From NCBI RefSeq assembly GCF_005887115.1, contig NZ_PNCJ01000055.1:1-64000 (forward strand): a DNA stretch of 64,000 nt, read 5' to 3'. Below the pieces are notes generated by a model that worked only from the letters and a program-made list of their open reading frames with translations, did no database searches and was not told the DNA's origin. Source of the DNA: Pseudoalteromonas rubra (GTDB lineage: Bacteria > Pseudomonadota > Gammaproteobacteria > Enterobacterales > Alteromonadaceae). Made by a program: the position numbers and the translations under genes. Positions 1 to 7,708 of the stretch are shown piece by piece. Within the stretch, counting starts at the first letter, position 1. Every line of letters begins with the position of its first letter.

Positions 1-17
1 TTGACAGTGGGAGTCAT
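1..17 (-). other. Possible start of next cassette ORF, cut by window edge
   Basis: To the left of the first attC site an ATG on the minus strand (17-15) opens a frame reading M-T-P-T-V before the window ends. Cassette ORFs in this array start at this position relative to attC, so it may be the start of the next cassette gene. Only five codons are visible and no product can be given. Confidence 0.2.
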
Positions 18-119
18 ACCAACGCCTCTCTTAACTGGCGCAAAATAGCAGGCTAAAATTAGCGACGAAGGAGCGCAAGCCTGCTGTTTTGCGTCCCTTG
101 GTTAAAGCGTTTGTTAGGT
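17..119 (-). other. attC recombination site (type A)
   Basis: Bounded by an ACCAAC core on the left and GTTAGGTG on the right, with long inner inverted arms (caaaatagcaggct / agcctgctgttttg). It is the 3' attC of the cassette carrying the ORF at 122-502. Nearly the same arms occur in the sites at 522, 3714 and 10144. Confidence 0.85.
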
Positions 120-121
120 GC

Positions 122-502
122 TCACTCAATGTTGTATTGCTTACCAGCCGAAAAACCAGCAAAATTAATTTCAAGGTCCATGTCTGGAGCTGGGCAACCA
201 AGTAACTTAACCTTTTTAAAGAGTGCCCAGCTATTAAGCCATTTAACATCGTTTGTCTTCGTGTTGACAATGAAATAACTATTATCTTCACGCCCAAAGA
301 CTGAGCCATACATAAAACCAAGATTGCAGCCTTGAACTCCAAGTATTTCATCCATGATCACAGGGGAAAACAAACCGTCAAAAATCCAGCCATGATGCCC
401 GTAAAAACCTTGTAGCGTATAGCCATCCTGAAGATCATGTTTTTTCCATGAAAGTGACAACAATATAATCAACACAGTAACAATTATGACGGCTCTCTTC
501 AT
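122..502 (-). CDS. Cassette-encoded hypothetical protein with N-terminal membrane anchor
   Basis: A 126-residue protein filling one integron cassette. Residues about 4-18 (AVIIVTVLIILLSL) form a hydrophobic segment after a short basic start, so it is probably a signal anchor or uncleaved signal peptide with the rest outside the cytoplasm. The remainder is aromatic-rich, with GFYGHHGWIFDG and two cysteines (near 59 and 103). I do not recognise the family. Its stop lies next to the attC on its left and its start is about 20 bp inside the cassette from the next attC, the usual cassette layout. Transcription would have to come from an upstream cassette or Pc. Function unknown. Confidence 0.75.
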   Translation of the reverse strand: MKRAVIIVTVLIILLSLSWKKHDLQDGYTLQGFYGHHGWIFDGLFSPVIMDEILGVQGCNLGFMYGSVFGREDNSYFIVNTKTNDVKWLNSWALFKKVKLLGCPAPDMDLEINFAGFSAGKQYNIE

Positions 503-521
503 TCAGCTACCTACGATCAGC

Positions 522-623
522 ACCTAACGCTCGCTTAACCGGCGCAAAATAGCAGGCTAAAATTAGCGAAAAAGAAGCGCAAGCCTGCTGTTTTGCGTCC
601 TTTGGTTGAAGCGCTTGTTATAA
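522..623 (-). other. attC recombination site (type A)
   Basis: Cores CACCTAACGC on the left and GTTATAA on the right flank the same imperfect inverted arms as the site at 17-119. It is the attC of the cassette with the ORF at 618-1175, whose stop codon overlaps it by a few bases. Confidence 0.88.
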
Positions 624-1175
624 ACCACTTGTAACTTGATAGTCTGTAACTAAGCCTACATTTTTTATTGGCGAAGGCAAAATATCATCAGGGGTATTAA
701 GTACACCATCACGACCATATGAGCGAATATGGTATGAGCTTTCATCAATAAGCTTGTAAAAGTAAAGCTTTCCTTCAGTATTTACTTGTGCTGCATCATG
801 AAGGAAAACCATAGAGTTTTCTGGTAAAGATTTTTGCAACGCTTCTAATGACTCAGGGTATTGTCCATTTTGGACTTTATAAAACTCTATTGCTTGAACA
901 GCGCTTGTTAATTGTGTTTTTGTAAGTTCACCACGCAAGTCATCGTAAACACCGCCTTCTTGTACAAAGCCAAGGTATCCCAGCGCACTATAAAGAATGA
1001 CAGTGAATGCTATACCACATGCACCAACTATTTTTAGTTTTGTGTGTTTTATGGCAAAACCCCATACAATGGCGATTATTCCGAATAAAACACCAATTAA
1101 TGGAATAAATGACATCCCACCAATAACATAGCCTAGGCAACCAGCTTCTTTCTTATTTTCTTGTTTATTTTCCAT
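618..1175 (-). CDS. Cassette-encoded membrane protein with type II secretion pseudopilin (GspG)-like C-terminus
   Basis: A 185-residue protein. A Lys/Glu-rich start is followed by hydrophobic segments at about 14-39 and 48-70 (probably two or three helices). The soluble C-terminal part contains LTSAVQAIEFYKVQNGQYPE and later YHIRSYGRDGVLNTPDDI. Major pseudopilins of the GspG type share this pattern: a helix, then an NGxYP stretch, then a S-x-G-x-D-G---T-x-DDI calcium-loop motif. The prepilin leader (GFTLIE) is absent, so it is not a normal pseudopilin; the fold seems to have been attached to a different membrane anchor. It occupies one gene cassette. The similarity is recognised by eye from motifs only. 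Confidence 0.7.
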   Translation of the reverse strand: MENKQENKKEAGCLGYVIGGMSFIPLIGVLFGIIAIVWGFAIKHTKLKIVGACGIAFTVILYSALGYLGFVQEGGVYDDLRGELTKTQLTSAVQAIEFYKVQNGQYPESLEALQKSLPENSMVFLHDAAQVNTEGKLYFYKLIDESSYHIRSYGRDGVLNTPDDILPSPIKNVGLVTDYQVTSGL

Positions 1176-1198
1176 ACTACATCGATACTTCTATTGGT

Positions 1199-1213
1199 TT
1201 ATAACGCTTGCCG
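1199..1213 (-). other. Left remnant of an attC site interrupted by the IS element
   Basis: The sequence ttataacgcttgccg matches the left core plus first arm of type A sites, then stops at the IS end (1214). After the IS (2532) a CTGTTAAGG core follows, but the normal central 70-80 bp of the attC are missing. The site has therefore been broken and partly deleted. Confidence 0.6.
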
Positions 1214-2531
1214 CTGAGGAATCCCCAGATAATTATATTTTAAATCAATATGATGGACACGCACGGCATTGTTTGAACTAATTTATTTCGCCAAAAACCA
1301 AATAGATAACAACACCATGCGTGACATCACTATCCTACACGATATGCTCAGAAAAAACTGCCCCAAATTCATGCTCGGCGCCTTGATCCGTTAATGCTGG
1401 CAACTGAGACTTTGCTCGATTGCAACCAACTATCTCTTACAGAGCTGGGTCGAAATATGAAGGGCCCTGTCGCTGCCAAGCACAACATTAAACGTATGGA
1501 CCGACTGCTTGGCAACACCGCTATGCTTAACGACCGACTCGCTATTTACCGCTTCCATGCGCGCCTGATATGTGGCGCTAATCCCATGCCTATCTTGCTG
1601 GTCGACTGGGCCGATGTGCGAGAACAACTGCGGCTGATGACTTTGCGTGCTTCCGTCAGCATTCAAGGGCGCTCAATGATCGTGTATGAGCGCACCTTCA
1701 CGTTTGCTCAATACAACTCACCTAAGTCCCATCAATTGTTCCTTGATGAACTTGCCTGCGTCCTGCCTGATAAATGTATTCCACTCATCGTGACCGATGC
1801 CGGCTATCGAAATACCTGGTTTCGACAGGTCGATAAAAAAGGTCGGTTCTGGCTGGGGCGGGTGCGTGGCAAAGTCACTTATCAGCATAAGAACAGCGAA
1901 AATTGGCATGTAAATCAGGCGCTTTATCCATCAGCCACTCCCCGTGGACGTTATATTGGAGAGGTAAAACTTGGCCGAAAAAGTCCTATCAACTGCCACC
2001 TGCATTTATATAAAGCCAAACAAAAAGGTCGTACTGACAGGCGCTCTTCAAAAGCTGGCAGGCATCATACCGCCCAAAAAAGTTATCGAACTGGCAGTAA
2101 GGAACCCTGGCTATTGGCCACTAACCTACCCGCTGACTTGTTCAAACCCAAACGTGTTGTCTCACTTTACGCCAAGCGCATGCAAATCGAAGAAAGCTTT
2201 CGAGACCTGAAAAGCCCCCAATACGGGATGGGTCTGAGACATAGTAAAAGTCGATGCCCCAACCGGCTCGATATACTGTTATTGCTCTCTTTACTGGCGA
2301 CAATTATCCTCTGGTGGATCGGCCTGTATGCCCAACACTCAAATTGGCAACGAAAGTTCCAGGCAAATACAATCAGAGAGCGTGCTGTGCTGTCGACTGT
2401 TAGGCTTGGTAAAGAGGTTAGGCGGCGAAGCGATTATGTTATGACAGGAAAGCAACTGCGCTGGGCTATACGTGAATACGTGCGCTTGATACATCTGCTC
2501 GGAAGGCCTCAATTATGAGGGGATCCCCCAG
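1214..2531 (+). mobile_element. IS10-like insertion sequence, IS4 family
   Basis: About 1.32 kb, the usual size for IS10 relatives. Terminal inverted repeats begin CTGAGGAATCCCC on the left and, reverse complemented, CTGGGGGATCCCC on the right, agreeing at about 17 of the first 21 positions. The right end contains GATC, as the Dam-regulated IS10 ends do. It carries one transposase gene. The nine bases next to each end (cgcttgccg / cgccctgtt) do not match, so there is no target duplication; a deletion or recombination after insertion is likely. It sits inside an attC site of the cassette array. Confidence 0.9.
1394..2518 (+). CDS. IS10-like transposase, N-terminus in another frame
   Basis: A DDE transposase of the IS4 family, IS10 group. 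Visible signatures are LTELGRN and KHNIKRMDRLLGN near the N-terminus, LLVDWADVRE (first Asp), LIVTDAGYR (second Asp) and YAKRMQIEESFRDLKSP (YREK region, catalytic Glu). IS10 transposase is 402 residues; this frame gives 374. The missing 25 residues (MRDITILHDMLRKNCPKF..., clearly IS10-like) are encoded at 1317-1391 in a different frame, ending in TAA that overlaps the ATG here (TTAATG). Either a one-base indel has disabled the gene or translation restarts at the overlapping ATG. The C-terminal part is intact. Activity is doubtful. Confidence 0.88.
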   Translation: MLATETLLDCNQLSLTELGRNMKGPVAAKHNIKRMDRLLGNTAMLNDRLAIYRFHARLICGANPMPILLVDWADVREQLRLMTLRASVSIQGRSMIVYERTFTFAQYNSPKSHQLFLDELACVLPDKCIPLIVTDAGYRNTWFRQVDKKGRFWLGRVRGKVTYQHKNSENWHVNQALYPSATPRGRYIGEVKLGRKSPINCHLHLYKAKQKGRTDRRSSKAGRHHTAQKSYRTGSKEPWLLATNLPADLFKPKRVVSLYAKRMQIEESFRDLKSPQYGMGLRHSKSRCPNRLDILLLLSLLATIILWWIGLYAQHSNWQRKFQANTIRERAVLSTVRLGKEVRRRSDYVMTGKQLRWAIREYVRLIHLLGRPQL

Positions 2532-2592
2532 CGCCCTGTTAAGGGGTGAGCAACGCAATACCGTTGCCGCCGCATACCACCTTAAACACTTA
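2532..2592. other. Cassette remnant without ORF
   Basis: Between the IS end and the next attC there are about 60 bp with a GTTAAGG core and a small inverted pair (gcaacgc...gttgc) but no reading frame. It is probably what is left of a cassette whose attC was destroyed by the IS. Confidence 0.4.
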
Positions 2593-2651
2593 AACCAACG
2601 CATAGTGAAAATGCCACTCGTTGCGAATCCCTCTTAAACAGATTGTTAGAA
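2593..2651 (-). other. Short attC recombination site
   Basis: Cores ACCAACGC and GTTAGAA enclose only about 60 bp, with a short inner pair (ccactcgttgc). It is much shorter than the other sites in the array and unlike them in sequence. It lies just after the stop codon of the HNH gene, where its attC should be. Confidence 0.6.
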
Positions 2652-3698
2652 TTATTTTTCACATTTGCTTTGAAATAACGCATTATGATGTTCCATATAA
2701 CTAGAAAACCTAGCGGCTTCGTCATGAGACATACAGTCAATGTTTACGGTAAAACCTGCTAAATCCTTATAATACTTTGGAAGCTTACGCAGAATTGAGT
2801 GGGAAAACCTGATTTCAAACTCATTTTTTTTCTTATAAAACAGAGACATTAAATGTGAGTCAAATAGCTTGTCTAACGTAGCTTCCAACAATATGCCATT
2901 AGCACCATCGAGTCTTTCGGTAGAATCAGAACAGTCTTTCCATGCCTTTATATGGGAAGCGATTAGGACCTCTCGAACAGAGTTAAGAGTTACAGCACAA
3001 GCTTCATTTCCCCAAACGCGAATTACATTTTTTCGATATTTCCCTTGTCCAACTCGAGCTTTCATCAGAGTTTCTCGTTCAGTTTCTGAAACGTCAGAAT
3101 TCATAATTTCAGTAACATCATCTAGTAACTGATCTTCTGAATCAAAACCAACAAATAGCTGCTTTGAACTGTGCTTATTCTCGTAAAGATTATAGCGAGT
3201 TAGTTCGTGAAAAGAATGAAAGTCATCTATAGATATAAACTTAACGTCTTGCGGCTTAAAACGAATGTTAAAACAATTTATTGGTGGTAGCGTCGTCAAC
3301 GGACTTGTATTGCCTCCGACAACCTCGACATCTTTAACCATCGACTCTATCACAGAGCTTTGATGAAGTTTATCGTAAGCCGCTTTAGCCTCTTTTTCAG
3401 TCAGGCACTCTACGCTAGCGATTTTTGCAATAGATATATTTTTTGCTTTGAACTTATCATAAACATATAGATGAATAGCGTATCTACACCCTGCATGCGC
3501 GTGATTCGTTGTATTTACCGGTTGAAGAAAAGCATACTTATAGCCATCCACTAAGGTTTCGAAGTCAAACAACCATTCTTCAAACCCAAATCCATTGTCA
3601 AACTCAAACAGCCCTTCAGTTTGACTTTTACCGCGTGTTCCAGATGGCTTTTTCCAATCATTATCATTCCAGCAAATCCTAGCTATCTTTTCTTCCAC
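2652..3698 (-). CDS. Cassette-encoded HNH endonuclease (HNH_2 type)
   Basis: A 348-residue protein. Residues about 215-287 form an HNH_2 nuclease domain: RVGQGKYRKNVIRVWGN, then CAVT (Cys234), the signature ASHIKAWK (His249), ERLDGANGILL and LDKLFDSHL (His282). This domain is typical of type II/IV-like restriction enzymes and stand-alone defence nucleases. The N-terminal 200 residues, starting ICWNDNDWKKPSG and containing EEWLFDF and DGYKYAFLQP, are probably a recognition or sensor domain but I do not recognise them. No methyltransferase is adjacent, so a classical restriction-modification pair is unlikely. Being a gene cassette, it can move as a single gene. Inferred role: defence against foreign DNA. 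Specificity unknown. Confidence 0.82.
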   Translation of the reverse strand: MEEKIARICWNDNDWKKPSGTRGKSQTEGLFEFDNGFGFEEWLFDFETLVDGYKYAFLQPVNTTNHAHAGCRYAIHLYVYDKFKAKNISIAKIASVECLTEKEAKAAYDKLHQSSVIESMVKDVEVVGGNTSPLTTLPPINCFNIRFKPQDVKFISIDDFHSFHELTRYNLYENKHSSKQLFVGFDSEDQLLDDVTEIMNSDVSETERETLMKARVGQGKYRKNVIRVWGNEACAVTLNSVREVLIASHIKAWKDCSDSTERLDGANGILLEATLDKLFDSHLMSLFYKKKNEFEIRFSHSILRKLPKYYKDLAGFTVNIDCMSHDEAARFSSYMEHHNALFQSKCEK

Positions 3699-3713
3699 GA
3701 AATATCCTTTTAA

Positions 3714-3815
3714 TTCTAACGCTTGCCTAACCGGCGCGAAATAGCAGGCTAAAATTAGCGACGAAGGAACGCAAGCCTGCTGTTTTGCGTCCTTTGGTTA
3801 AGGCACTTGTTATGT
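3714..3815 (-). other. attC recombination site (type A)
   Basis: TTCTAACGC and GTTATGT cores flank arms nearly identical to those of the sites at 17 and 522 (gcgaaatagcaggctaaaattagcgacgaagg...). It is the attC of the cassette with the ORF at 3824-4222. Confidence 0.88.
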
Positions 3816-3823
3816 TTTATTTT

Positions 3824-4222
3824 TTAATTCTCATCAGTTGCATTTTCAAAGCTTTTTGCCTTTTCTAATATCAACGCAATCTCACTATTTTCCCACTCAG
3901 GTACAGGGTAAATCTCGTACATTTTGGACACCATTTTTAGATACTTCTTAGCAAGAATTATTTCATGCTCTGGAAACTTACACCTCGGCTCAGATATAAA
4001 AAGATCAATTACGTAAACATTGGCAGAGACCTGTTTTATCAATTCTCGTCTTGCACTCTCAATCTCTCCATTATTTAAATACACTAGTGGCTGAAATGTT
4101 TCGGCAAAGGATAAAATTACATCTTCCAAGAGTGAAGACGAGTCATTTCTTTTATGCGGACATGAATCATTTGCAAAAGAGTTCGAACAAAATAGTAATA
4201 AACTAAACACTAAATATTTCAC
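3824..4222 (-). CDS. Cassette-encoded secreted protein of unknown function
   Basis: A cassette ORF with a clean signal peptide: the segment KYLVFSLLLFCSNSFA-ND predicts cleavage after SFA and export to the periplasm. The mature part is about 115 residues, acidic and helical, with two cysteines (one in DSCPHKR, one in EPRCKFPEH) that could form a disulfide. I chose the GTG at 4222 because AAGGAG lies about six bases upstream and the resulting start M-K-Y-L is a typical signal peptide. ATG codons at 4225 and 4240 are possible, but the first leaves the ribosome site too close and the second lies in the attC core. No family recognised. Confidence 0.72.
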   Translation of the reverse strand: MKYLVFSLLLFCSNSFANDSCPHKRNDSSSLLEDVILSFAETFQPLVYLNNGEIESARRELIKQVSANVYVIDLFISEPRCKFPEHEIILAKKYLKMVSKMYEIYPVPEWENSEIALILEKAKSFENATDEN

Positions 4223-4236
4223 CATCCTCTCCTTAA

Positions 4237-4336
4237 ACATAACGCCCGGCTAATAAGTGAACCAAAGCAGGCGGGCGAATTGCTCTGCAATTGGCGTGAC
4301 GGCTTTGGTGAATCTTAATTCAGCCGCTTGTTATGT
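4237..4336 (-). other. attC recombination site (divergent type)
   Basis: ACATAACGCC and GTTATGT cores enclose arms different from type A (caaagc...gctttg, gcaattg... palindromes). It is the attC of the DUF4365 cassette. Confidence 0.8.
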
Positions 4337-5251
4337 CACTGGAATGCCACGACCTGCTTGTATCGATTTCCATCGAATATTTTTGAGAAGATCCTTATCA
4401 CATTCCACTAGGAATTTTACAAAGTAAGGGTCTTTCTTAAACCAATAGTGAATGTAAGGAGCAATTCTTATTAAAAGACCTTTAATAATAAGTTGCATTT
4501 GTTTATCTAACTCGTCCATAAACATAGACAGATGAAATTCGCAGAGCTCATCTTTATAATTATTTGCAACCACAATTTCATCCAATGAAGTTACAGTCCA
4601 CTTAATTGAAACCTCCTTGGACAAAACACTTAATCGATACGAAAGTAAATCTATTTGGTTTAACCTTTCGTCATCACTGTCGAGAATCATAAGTTCATCA
4701 CGCTTATAATTTTCCATAAAGAAGCTATAAAAATCCTCATATAAATAATTTATATTAATAAGAGCCATCTCACTAACATCTGAGGCATATACAGACTCAT
4801 ACTTTTCTACAAAATCCTTAACACTAAAACGATTTTCAGGTGTAATTCCATAATAGAAATTTTCATTTTCCAAATATCGGTCATAGTTTCTTTTAACGTA
4901 ATCATTAACGCTTAAAAAGAAAATATCTTCATCCTCGGACACAAAGAAAATAAAAGCAGGGATATTTGAATTCAACCAATAATCTGTTGTAGAAGGTTTA
5001 ACTTTATAAAAACGCCATTCATTATCTTTATTAAAAGACAGCTCAGAAGTAGACTTCAGCTGAATTGCTGCCAACTTCCCCGTAACTTCATTGTCATCGG
5101 TGACATATTCAACTAGAACATCAATACCATAGTCTCGCTCACTGAGATCTCTTATTATCCAATGGTTGGGAATAGCGCGACTAAAAACCTTATAAGAAAA
5201 CGATTCACTTGTATGATTTGTGCTTCTAGTTGGCAATCTATTTTTGAACAA
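4331..5251 (-). CDS. Cassette-encoded DUF4365 protein
   Basis: The frame contains a DUF4365 domain: LPTRSTNHTSESFSYK, then NHWIIRDLSERDYGIDVLVE, KLAAIQLKSTSEL, TDYWLNSNIPAFIFFVS. The D-x-D-V---QLKS arrangement resembles the D-xExK core of PD-(D/E)XK nucleases, which is why DUF4365 is thought to be nuclease-like; this is family knowledge, not shown here. The remaining 170 residues are helical and unknown. The longest frame starts at 5341 but reads through the neighbouring attC. I place the start at TTG 5251, which has GAGG six bases upstream and gives 306 residues beginning just before the conserved LPTRS. DUF4365 proteins are often found near defence genes. Confidence 0.8.
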   Translation of the reverse strand: MFKNRLPTRSTNHTSESFSYKVFSRAIPNHWIIRDLSERDYGIDVLVEYVTDDNEVTGKLAAIQLKSTSELSFNKDNEWRFYKVKPSTTDYWLNSNIPAFIFFVSEDEDIFFLSVNDYVKRNYDRYLENENFYYGITPENRFSVKDFVEKYESVYASDVSEMALININYLYEDFYSFFMENYKRDELMILDSDDERLNQIDLLSYRLSVLSKEVSIKWTVTSLDEIVVANNYKDELCEFHLSMFMDELDKQMQLIIKGLLIRIAPYIHYWFKKDPYFVKFLVECDKDLLKNIRWKSIQAGRGIPVT

Positions 5252-5272
5252 GGCTAACCTCAAAGTTGAAAG

Positions 5273-5376
5273 ACATAACGCCCGCATAAAAAAATGCGGA
5301 TAATGCTTGGCTAAAATTAGCGAAGAATGAGCGCCAGCCAAGCATTTGACGTCATTTTTTATGCTATTGTTATGTC
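5273..5376 (-). other. attC recombination site (type B)
   Basis: ACATAACGCC and GTTATGT cores with the arms gcttggct...agccaagc. Nearly the same site occurs at 7124-7223. It is the attC of the OLD nuclease cassette. Confidence 0.87.
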
Positions 5377-7099
5377 ACGCTAATTCGCGTGTTATTTTAG
5401 TCATCATTTTTCTTATTCTTGAATATGAATACGGCCAACTTGATGTCTCTAAGCTTTCAAAAGCCGAGACAATCCTATCAATTCTTTTAATGCCCTTCCT
5501 CATACCTGTTAGCTCTTGGACATTTCTCTTATCTTGAGGAAGCCTCAATAAATCATAATATTTCTCTTGAGCTGTTCTAACTGCAACCAGATCTAAATCT
5601 AGGCTATAACGCATTGAAATTACGTTATGCTTTTCAAGTGTATTCAACACGGCAGTATGGTTGGTATTGATTTTACTTAATACATCATTTCGATCATTCT
5701 CATTAGGAATTAGTACTTTTATTAGCTCTTCGTCTTTATATTCAGTCTTATATTGAGGAAATCCTTGTGTGTTCAAGCTGCTAGCGTAATCATCATTCAA
5801 GTATGAAACAAAGAAATCTTTATCCAAAATGATTAAAAATGGTATCTCTAACTCATTTAGGAGGTGAATTGTATATTTCGCCTTATCCACACCCTCAAGA
5901 TTTAAATAGGATAGGCCATTAGTTTCAAAATCAAACCCAGCCGCATCCCCAATTCTTTTTATGATCTCAACCTCATTTTTGCTCTCGGTAACAATGACAT
6001 GACTAGAAAAGAAAAAGTCACTATTTCTATACCGATGAAATTGATAGTACTTAAAGTCATCTAAATCATATTTATCAAAAAAATCTTTAGGCAATTTATT
6101 GACTGTGGTAATAAAGCCTCTATTTTCACAAAGCTCCTTTTTAAAAGATATGATTTCCGTATGATCAACTTGATCAATCATTTGTGACGAATGTGTTGTA
6201 AAAAAAAGTTGTAGGATATTCTCTTTTTCAACTAACCCTTTAAAATATCGAATTAACTCTTTCTGAGCTTGCGGATGCAAGTTTGTCTCTGGCTCTTCTA
6301 AACCAATAATTATATTTTCATCCCTTGCCTTACCCAGTAAGTTATACAATGAGATAATCGTTAAACTTTGAATTCCAGAACCACACTCAACTAGAGGGTG
6401 ACTCAACCCTGATTCTTCAATTGAAATAGATACATCTGATAAAAAATCCTTGTAACTTATAGTTTTTGAGTATTTTATTTTTATATCGAATGGTTTATTA
6501 ACAGGGAACTCAGCCTTTGCATCTCTAGCAATCTTATCTAATGCATTAGTCTCAAGATGGTTTATTGCATGCCGAAATTTCACCGTATAATTATCACGGG
6601 CCGATGTTGCTTCCTTCATTTTTTCTTCAACAAGAAGCTGTAGCACACTGTGTTCCATTAACTCGAGTGCTTTCGCATCTCGATTTGGAGGAATAAGAAT
6701 GAACTCAATTTGTTTTTTTATTTCTTCTATACATTCGCTATCCGTAACCCAGTTATTACCAGATTTATATTTGATCGTTCTTTTGCAACCTTTAGCATTC
6801 AGTTGAAAAGCAGCTTCAATCATTACTTTATTATTATTTATGTACTTGTCTGGTGTCCTATTTTCATCAAAGTTCTCGAAATGAATTTCAACTTTAGAGA
6901 TAGCTCTAGGAGCAAAACTGTGCACACCATCAACGAATGCAGATTCTTCTTTCTCATAGTTAAAAAAAACATTCAGAGCTCGAAGTAAACAGGATTTCCC
7001 CGAATTATTTTGACCAACAATAGCGTTAATTGAATCGACCCAAATATCCGCCTTTTTTATTGAGCGGAACTTTTTAATGATAACTCTTGAAATTTCCAT
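5375..7099 (-). CDS. Cassette-encoded OLD-family ATP-dependent endonuclease (AAA ATPase + TOPRIM)
   Basis: A 574-residue protein of the overcoming-lysogenization-defect family. The N-terminal ABC/SMC-type ATPase shows a P-loop GQNNSGKS at about 29-36, a signature-like VECGSGIQSL near 240 and the Walker B/D-loop GLEEPETNLHP near 267, followed by the switch TTHSSQMID. The C-terminal TOPRIM nuclease shows VIVTESKNEVEII (metal-binding Glu) near 370 and LIILDKDFF (Asp-x-Asp) near 426. Related proteins (P2 Old, GajA) cut DNA in phage defence. No UvrD-like GajB gene is next to it, so it fits a single-gene class 1 OLD rather than Gabija. Start chosen at ATG 7099, with AGG five bases upstream; a GTG two codons earlier is also open. 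One of the largest genes in this array. Confidence 0.9.
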   Translation of the reverse strand: MEISRVIIKKFRSIKKADIWVDSINAIVGQNNSGKSCLLRALNVFFNYEKEESAFVDGVHSFAPRAISKVEIHFENFDENRTPDKYINNNKVMIEAAFQLNAKGCKRTIKYKSGNNWVTDSECIEEIKKQIEFILIPPNRDAKALELMEHSVLQLLVEEKMKEATSARDNYTVKFRHAINHLETNALDKIARDAKAEFPVNKPFDIKIKYSKTISYKDFLSDVSISIEESGLSHPLVECGSGIQSLTIISLYNLLGKARDENIIIGLEEPETNLHPQAQKELIRYFKGLVEKENILQLFFTTHSSQMIDQVDHTEIISFKKELCENRGFITTVNKLPKDFFDKYDLDDFKYYQFHRYRNSDFFFSSHVIVTESKNEVEIIKRIGDAAGFDFETNGLSYLNLEGVDKAKYTIHLLNELEIPFLIILDKDFFVSYLNDDYASSLNTQGFPQYKTEYKDEELIKVLIPNENDRNDVLSKINTNHTAVLNTLEKHNVISMRYSLDLDLVAVRTAQEKYYDLLRLPQDKRNVQELTGMRKGIKRIDRIVSAFESLETSSWPYSYSRIRKMMTKITRELA

Positions 7100-7123
7100 A
7101 TACACCTAGAGGTTGAGAAAGTG

Positions 7124-7223
7124 ACATAACGCCCGCATAAAATGCGGATAATGCTTGGCTAAAATTAGCGAAGAATGAGCGCCAGCCAAGCGTTTGACGT
7201 CATTTTTGATGCGTTTGTTATAT
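7124..7223 (-). other. attC recombination site (type B)
   Basis: ACATAACGCC and GTTATAT cores with the same gcttggct/agccaagc arms as 5273-5376. It is the attC of the cassette with the ORF at 7230-7574. Confidence 0.87.
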
Positions 7224-7229
7224 GCACAA

Positions 7230-7574
7230 TTACATATTAGGCTCGCAATATTTAAGCCTTGGTTTCGGATTAAAATAAACTAAGAAATTATTGTAATCAT
7301 CGCCTAAATATACTCTTAATATCTGCTCTCTACCCCAAGCCTGAAAAGCAATGCTCGTAACTTGTTCTTTGTAAATGTGAAATACTAATTCCGCTCCCTG
7401 AAATAGCTTCACACTTACTGAGTTATTACCAAACGGTGAATGAGTAAATATTAATTTTTCGCCAGTGCCATAATCCATTAGGAATGAAAACTGCCCTTCA
7501 TCATGGTCATATTCACTAGAATAATCAAAGCCTCTTTCAAAAAACTCTAGTTCTTCTGGAACTTCATAGGTCAA
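7230..7574 (-). CDS. Cassette-encoded hypothetical protein
   Basis: A 114-residue cytoplasmic-looking protein with no signal peptide or membrane segment. It is rich in Phe, Tyr and acidic residues (FFERGFDYSSEYDHDEGQF), with a predicted beta-rich middle (KLIFTHSPFGNNSVSVKLFQGAELVFHIY) and one conserved-looking block FQAWGREQILRVYLGDDYNNFLVYFNP. The start is a TTG at 7574, supported by AGGAG six bases upstream. I do not recognise the family. Confidence 0.7.
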   Translation of the reverse strand: MTYEVPEELEFFERGFDYSSEYDHDEGQFSFLMDYGTGEKLIFTHSPFGNNSVSVKLFQGAELVFHIYKEQVTSIAFQAWGREQILRVYLGDDYNNFLVYFNPKPRLKYCEPNM

Positions 7575-7597
7575 CTTTAACTCCTGACTTCAAGTGC

Positions 7598-7708
7598 ATA
7601 TAACGCCGCAATATACGGCAAATTTTATTGGGTTGATTTTTGCCCGCGAAGCGGGATTGCAAAAAGCGACACAGTAAAATTTGTCCGCATATAATTGCCT
7701 TGTTAGGC
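7598..7708 (-). other. attC recombination site (divergent type)
   Basis: ATATAACGCC and GTTAGGC cores with arms caaattttat...ataaaatttg-like and a central cccgcgaagcggg hairpin. It is the attC of the cassette with the ORF at 7703-8107, whose stop overlaps the right core. Confidence 0.82.

Noticed and set aside
31..351. 106-codon minus-strand frame across the first attC
   Set aside because: It runs through an attC site and overlaps the better cassette ORF at 122-502 in another frame.
1205..2540. 9-bp target duplication of the IS10-like element
   Set aside because: Flanks cgcttgccg and cgccctgtt do not match.
5375..7099. Gabija system
   Set aside because: GajA-like protein only; no UvrD-like GajB gene on either side.
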